From assembly GCA_007120165.1 (NCBI GenBank), contig SKOH01000021.1, positions 16,892 through 80,891 of the forward strand: DNA of 64,000 nucleotides, given 5' to 3'. The DNA comes from Clostridiales bacterium (GTDB lineage: Bacteria > Bacillota > Clostridia > Peptostreptococcales > T1SED10-28). Both the position numbers and the translations under genes were made by a program. The notes beneath the pieces are model-generated. The model saw nothing but the letters and a program-made list of their open reading frames with translations. It did not search any database and was not told where the DNA came from. Below, piece after piece: positions 60,621 to 64,000 of this stretch. Numbering within the stretch: position 1 is the stretch's first letter; each line of letters opens with the position of its first letter.

Positions 60621-61454
60621 ATGAAAACCGTAAAAATACTGGGTTGTCAGATGATGGTTGATCAGAAAAAGGAAAAGAACCTGCAAAAGGCAGAGGAAAT
60701 GATTGCCCGGGGGGTTAAGGAGTACCAGCCGGATATCATCATTCTTCCGGAAATGTTTAATACTCCCTATGACAACAGTTATTTCCCCCGGTTCAGCGAA
60801 ACCTTTCCCGGAGAGAGCACCTCGAGAATGCAAGCCCTGGCGAAAAAGTATAAGGTATTGATCGTAGCAGGGTCCATCCCGGAACGGGGAAAAGAGGACA
60901 ACGAGATTTACAATACCACCTACGTATTCAGCTCCGAAGGGGAGCTTCTGGGCAAACACCGGAAAGTTCATTTATTTGATATTGATATTCCGGGGGAAAT
61001 TACGTTTAAAGAGTCGGAAGTGCTCTCCCGGGGGGAAGAGATTACCGTGGTGGATTCCCCTTATGGAAAAATCGGTATCGCCATTTGTTACGACGTGCGT
61101 TTCCCGGAGATTTTTCAGATTATGGAAGAAAAAGGGGCGAGAATTGTGGTGGTGCCCGGAGCCTTTAATATGACCACCGGACCTGCCCATTGGGAGCTTC
61201 TTATGCGCTCCAGAGCCCTGGATAACCAGGTGTATGTGGCGGCCGTCTCCCCTGCAAGAAATCCCTCCAGCTCCTATCAGGCCTACGGCCATAGCATGAT
61301 CACGGATCCCTGGGGAAGGGTATTGGAAGAACTGGATGAAAAAGAAGGCTTTATGTACCGGGAACTGGACGCTGATTATATGAATCAGGTCCGGCGGGAG
61401 CTTCCCACCCGAAAAAACCGGCGGAAGGATTTATATCAGACCAGGGAAAAATAA
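60621..61454 (+). CDS. Carbon-nitrogen hydrolase (nitrilase superfamily, omega-amidase-like)
   Basis: The 277-residue enzyme has the Glu-Lys-Cys triad: glutamate in ILPEMFNTPY, lysine in GKHRKVHLFDI, cysteine in IGIAICYDVRFPE. The pattern and length are those of the omega-amidase/Nit2 branch, which hydrolyses alpha-keto-acid amides such as those left from glutamine transamination; other amides are possible. AGAAAGG precedes the ATG. It lies just before the lysine riboswitch but belongs to a separate transcript. Confidence 0.9.
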   Translation: MKTVKILGCQMMVDQKKEKNLQKAEEMIARGVKEYQPDIIILPEMFNTPYDNSYFPRFSETFPGESTSRMQALAKKYKVLIVAGSIPERGKEDNEIYNTTYVFSSEGELLGKHRKVHLFDIDIPGEITFKESEVLSRGEEITVVDSPYGKIGIAICYDVRFPEIFQIMEEKGARIVVVPGAFNMTTGPAHWELLMRSRALDNQVYVAAVSPARNPSSSYQAYGHSMITDPWGRVLEELDEKEGFMYRELDADYMNQVRRELPTRKNRRKDLYQTREK

Positions 61455-61467
61455 TTTTAAAATACAT

Positions 61468-61496
61468 TTGGACATTGAGGAAAAATATGATATACT
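61468..61496 (+). promoter_or_regulatory. Promoter of the asd-dapA-dapB operon
   Basis: TTGGAC, a 17-base spacer and TATACT lie upstream of the riboswitch, giving a transcript start near 61503 and a leader of about 305 bases. Confidence 0.75.
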
Positions 61497-61520
61497 ACTA
61501 AACATTATAATTGAATATCA

Positions 61521-61684
61521 AATAGAGGCGCACTGAAAATCAGTATTCGAAAATAACGGGTCTAGCCGCTCAGGTTTCGAAGAAAGGTGACGGTGCCGAA
61601 GTTTTTAAGGGGAGGCTGAACCTTAAGAGCTGGGAATAAGGTAAACAATCTTATTACTGTCATGGGATTCCATGGGGGGCTATT
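61521..61684 (+). ncRNA. Lysine riboswitch (L box) aptamer
   Basis: The leader follows the lysine aptamer consensus: AATAGAGGCGC at the 5' side of stem P1, AAGGTGACGGTGCCGAAG in the first arm, GAGGCTGAACCTT, then TTACTGTCATGGG and GGGGCTATT closing P1 (AATAG with CTATT). It lies before asd, dapA and dapB, all lysine-pathway genes, as expected. Lysine binding should favour the terminator downstream and switch the operon off. Confidence 0.9.
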
Positions 61685-61751
61685 ATTGCTTTGGAAATAC
61701 TCGCAAAGGTTTATTGATCACCTTTAGCGGAGCTTTTTTGAGCGTATACTG

Positions 61752-61777
61752 AACTCCCGGTTTCCGGGAGTTTTTTT
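61752..61777 (+). terminator. Riboswitch expression-platform terminator
   Basis: AACTCCCGG pairs with CCGGGAGTT around a three-base loop, followed by a run of T. It ends 31 bases before the asd start, so it must be overcome for operon expression when lysine is low. Confidence 0.88.
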
Positions 61778-61808
61778 AATTGATTTTAACCGATAAGGAG
61801 GCTGAAAA

Positions 61809-62810
61809 ATGAGTTTAACAATTGGTATTGTCGGAGGTACCGGCAATGTAGGACGAAAGATTTTACAGGTATTAACCGAGCAGCAGGTGAAAATAAAGTC
61901 CCTTCGACTGTTTGCATCGAAAAAATCCGCAGGGGAGAAAATTCCCTTTGAAAACAGTGATATTACTGTGGAGCTGTTAACCGAAGCGGTTATGAAAGAG
62001 GATTTTGATTATCTGTTATTCTCCGCCGGAGGGGAAGTTTCCAAACACTACGCCCCCATCGCTGCGAAGGCCGGGAATACAGTGATCGATAACTCCTCCC
62101 AGTGGCGAATGAACGAGGAAATTCCCCTGGTGGTACCGGAAATTAACGGAGAAATGCTTCGGGGATATCAGGGGATTGTGGCCAATCCCAACTGCTCTAC
62201 GATTCAGATGGTGGCAGCCCTCAGTCCGTTGGACAAAGTCTACGGGTTAACGAAAATAAACGTCGCCACGTATCAGGCGGTTTCCGGAAGCGGTATGGCG
62301 GGCATTCAGGAACTGCAAGAGCAGATAGAGGATCCCACTCGGGAGCCCGCTGCTTATCCGAAGACCATTGCCGGAAACTGCATTCCCCATATCGATGTGT
62401 TTTATGATAACGGGTATACCAAAGAGGAGCTGAAAATGGTTTATGAAACCCAAAAGATTTTAAACAAACCGAAACTTCCGGTGCAGGTGACCACCGTACG
62501 GGTACCGGTGGTAAACGGTCATAGCGAGGCGATTTTTGCGGAGTTTGACAAAGCGCCGGATCTTCAGGAAGTGCGGGAAATCTATCAACGGACCGAGGGC
62601 CTGGTTCTGATGGATAATCCTAAGGAGTTACAGTATCCCACAGTATTTGAGGCCGATGATCGGGATGAGGTTTTTATCGGTAGAATCCGCAAGGACCTGT
62701 TTGAACCTAAGGCCTTAGGCTTATGGGTGGTGGCGGATAATCTTCGAAAGGGAGCCGCAACCAATGCCGTGGGGATTTTAACCTATATGGAAAAATTAAA
62801 GCAAGACTAG
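61809..62810 (+). CDS. asd: Aspartate-semialdehyde dehydrogenase
   Basis: The 333-residue enzyme reduces aspartyl phosphate to aspartate semialdehyde with NADPH, the branch point to lysine, threonine and methionine. It has GIVGGTGNVGRKILQVL for the nucleotide, the catalytic cysteine in ANPNCSTIQMVAAL, the glutamine in YQAVSGSG, and the histidine in VPVVNGHSEAIF. AAGGAGG lies before the ATG. It follows the lysine riboswitch. Its stop codon lies in the first copy of a 19-base tandem repeat. Confidence 0.95.
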   Translation: MSLTIGIVGGTGNVGRKILQVLTEQQVKIKSLRLFASKKSAGEKIPFENSDITVELLTEAVMKEDFDYLLFSAGGEVSKHYAPIAAKAGNTVIDNSSQWRMNEEIPLVVPEINGEMLRGYQGIVANPNCSTIQMVAALSPLDKVYGLTKINVATYQAVSGSGMAGIQELQEQIEDPTREPAAYPKTIAGNCIPHIDVFYDNGYTKEELKMVYETQKILNKPKLPVQVTTVRVPVVNGHSEAIFAEFDKAPDLQEVREIYQRTEGLVLMDNPKELQYPTVFEADDRDEVFIGRIRKDLFEPKALGLWVVADNLRKGAATNAVGILTYMEKLKQD

Positions 62811-62863
62811 TATTTATATAACAATCTAGTATTTATATAACAATCTAGTATTAAGATAACAAT
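62807..62863 (+). repeat. Three tandem 19-base repeats between asd and dapA
   Basis: CTAGTATTTATATAACAAT occurs twice exactly and a third time with a few changes (CTAGTATTAAGATAACAAT). The first copy includes the asd stop codon and the last ends before the dapA ribosome site. Confidence 0.9.
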
Positions 62864-62878
62864 AAGGAGGTAATTACA

Positions 62879-63787
62879 ATGTTTACAGGATCAGCCGTTG
62901 CCATTGCCACCCCCTTTAGCGGGGGACAGGTGGATATGGAAAGTTTTGAAAAATTACTGGACTTTCAGCTTCAGTCCAAAACCCAAGGGATTGTAGTCTT
63001 AGGTACTACGGGAGAAGCCAGTACCCTATCGGGCCAGGAACGGGAAGCATTAATTCGAAAAACCCTGGAAAAAGTCCGGGGAAAAATCCCGGTAATTGTG
63101 GGGGCCGGCTCCAATGACTATGAAAAGGCGGTAATTTTCAGCAAGCAGGCGAAACAGCTGGGGGCTGACGGACTGCTGCTGGTTACTCCCTATTATAATA
63201 AAGCTACCCAAAAAGGTTTGGAAGCATACTTCGGCGGCATCGCCCGGCAGGTGGATTTACCGATCATCCTTTATAACGTCCCTTCCCGAACCAATGTCAA
63301 TATTGAACCGGAAACCGTAGAAACCCTGAGCAGGATCCCGAATATTGTCGGGATTAAAGAGGCGGGAGGGGATCTCGGGCAGGTGCTGGAGATCAAACGA
63401 AGAGTTCCCGAGGATTTCAAAATCTATTCGGGAAATGATGATCAGATTTTACCGATTGCAGCCTCCGGAGGACACGGGGTAATATCGGTCGTTGCAAACA
63501 TCATACCCGATCAGGTACAGGAACTTTGTGAAGCGGTAGAAAACGGGGATTTGAAGACGGCGGTGAAAAAGCAGACGGAAATGCTGCCGCTGATTCACCA
63601 GGTTTTCGCCGAGGTCAATCCGATACCGATTAAAGCGGCAATTTCCCTGCTGGGCATGGGAAAAAATGAACTCCGCCTTCCGTTAACGCCCCTTAGCGAA
63701 GGGGCAAGAAAAGAGTTGATCCGGGAGATGGAAAACTTCGGACTGACGCTGAGGGGTGCTTTGGAAGAAAAGAGGGGAAGTCAATGA
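62879..63787 (+). CDS. dapA: 4-hydroxy-tetrahydrodipicolinate synthase
   Basis: The 302-residue Schiff-base aldolase condenses pyruvate and aspartate semialdehyde. It has VVLGTTGEASTLSG with the substrate threonines, YYNKATQKGLEAYF, the tyrosine in LYNVPSRTNVNI and the Schiff-base lysine in IVGIKEAGGD. AAGGAGG lies before the ATG. The stop overlaps the dapB start (ATGA). This is the first step committed to lysine and meso-diaminopimelate. Confidence 0.96.
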   Translation: MFTGSAVAIATPFSGGQVDMESFEKLLDFQLQSKTQGIVVLGTTGEASTLSGQEREALIRKTLEKVRGKIPVIVGAGSNDYEKAVIFSKQAKQLGADGLLLVTPYYNKATQKGLEAYFGGIARQVDLPIILYNVPSRTNVNIEPETVETLSRIPNIVGIKEAGGDLGQVLEIKRRVPEDFKIYSGNDDQILPIAASGGHGVISVVANIIPDQVQELCEAVENGDLKTAVKKQTEMLPLIHQVFAEVNPIPIKAAISLLGMGKNELRLPLTPLSEGARKELIREMENFGLTLRGALEEKRGSQ

Positions 63788-64000
63788 AACTACTGATTTG
63801 GGGAAGTAGCGGCACCATGGGAAAAAACATCGAAGCCCTGGCAGAAAAAGATCCTTTCTGGTCAGCCATGGAAGGGGTGGATTCTAAAACCGATGTTGAT
63901 CAGCTGGATCAGGATTTTCATCTGATCATTGATTTTTCCCATCCCTCCAGTCTGGAAAAACTGCTGGACTATGCCCTGAAAACCAAAACCCCGGTGGTGA
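63784..64000 (+). CDS. dapB: 4-hydroxy-tetrahydrodipicolinate reductase, 3'-truncated by window edge
   Basis: This ORF is not in the track because it runs off the right edge. It begins MKLLIWGSSGTMGKNIEALAE, a nucleotide-binding loop with GSSGTMG, and continues with DFHLIIDFSHPSSLEKLL, which matches the DapB pattern (IDFS/TxP). Only 72 codons are visible. Overlap with dapA, as ATGA, and the pathway order support the call. GGGGAAG serves as a weak ribosome site. Confidence 0.9.
   Translation, partial: MKLLIWGSSGTMGKNIEALAEKDPFWSAMEGVDSKTDVDQLDQDFHLIIDFSHPSSLEKLLDYALKTKTPVV

Overview
The window looks like a chromosomal segment of a Gram-positive, low-to-moderate GC anaerobe of the class Clostridia. 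The signs are strong AGGAGG ribosome binding sites, frequent TTG and GTG starts, ferredoxin-linked metabolism (a tungsten-type aldehyde:ferredoxin oxidoreductase and a 2-oxoacid:ferredoxin oxidoreductase) and the alr-mazEF order known from Firmicutes. A large Mrp-type Na+/H+ antiporter operon would fit a halophilic or alkaliphilic relative of Alkaliphilus or Tindallia, but that placement is inference. I see no rRNA, tRNA, CRISPR array, insertion sequence or prophage. Coding density is high and most genes are housekeeping or core metabolism.

Layout. 1-4.1 kb: 3' part of a ferredoxin/FNR-type reductase, a cobalamin-binding protein overlapping a two-gene ABC exporter, and an OsmC protein. 4.1-14.7 kb: membrane, DNA-repair and stress genes (YihY-type protein, class II photolyase, MscS channel, rubrerythrin-like protein, PfpI/DJ-1 protein, Ogt), a DUF3343 protein, a methyltransferase, prolyl oligopeptidase, tRNA 2-selenouridine synthase and a repeat-rich surface-type protein. 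14.8-25.2 kb: PcrA-like helicase, PgeF, sirtuin, aroA-aroC-aroB, and korA-korB. 25.3-31.6 kb: YgiQ radical SAM protein, a FAD oxidoreductase, RNase H, and an unusual membrane protein joining a degenerate PP2C-like domain to an outside LysM domain.

31.7-36.1 kb is an aldehyde oxidoreductase locus: a MoaD-like protein, AOR, and the gene of a sigma-54 enhancer-binding activator pointing towards AOR. The gap between AOR and the activator holds a -24/-12 promoter and three spaced copies of a 17-bp inverted repeat, so the whole control circuit can be read from sequence. 36.3-42.9 kb: MATE exporter, orphan yajC, Tpx, an aldehyde dehydrogenase, a CBS protein, and a small set of unrecognised membrane proteins that includes a paralogous pair. 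43.1-51.1 kb is an Mrp operon in the order E, F, G, MbhD-like, MbhE-like, B, C, D, followed by two long NuoL/MrpA-type subunits instead of one; an internal terminator-like hairpin separates these two.

51.1-64 kb: acpS, alr, mazE/mazF, a YitT protein, split transketolase, prfC, an HD protein, a 2-hydroxyacid dehydrogenase, PlsC, a nitrilase-family amidase, and a lysine-riboswitch-controlled asd-dapA-dapB operon cut by the right edge.

The best candidates for something not well described are the degenerate PP2C-TM-LysM protein, the doubled long subunit of the Mrp operon (the second copy has lost the usual histidine motif), the paralogous membrane pair upstream of that operon, and the compact sigma-54 circuit at AOR.
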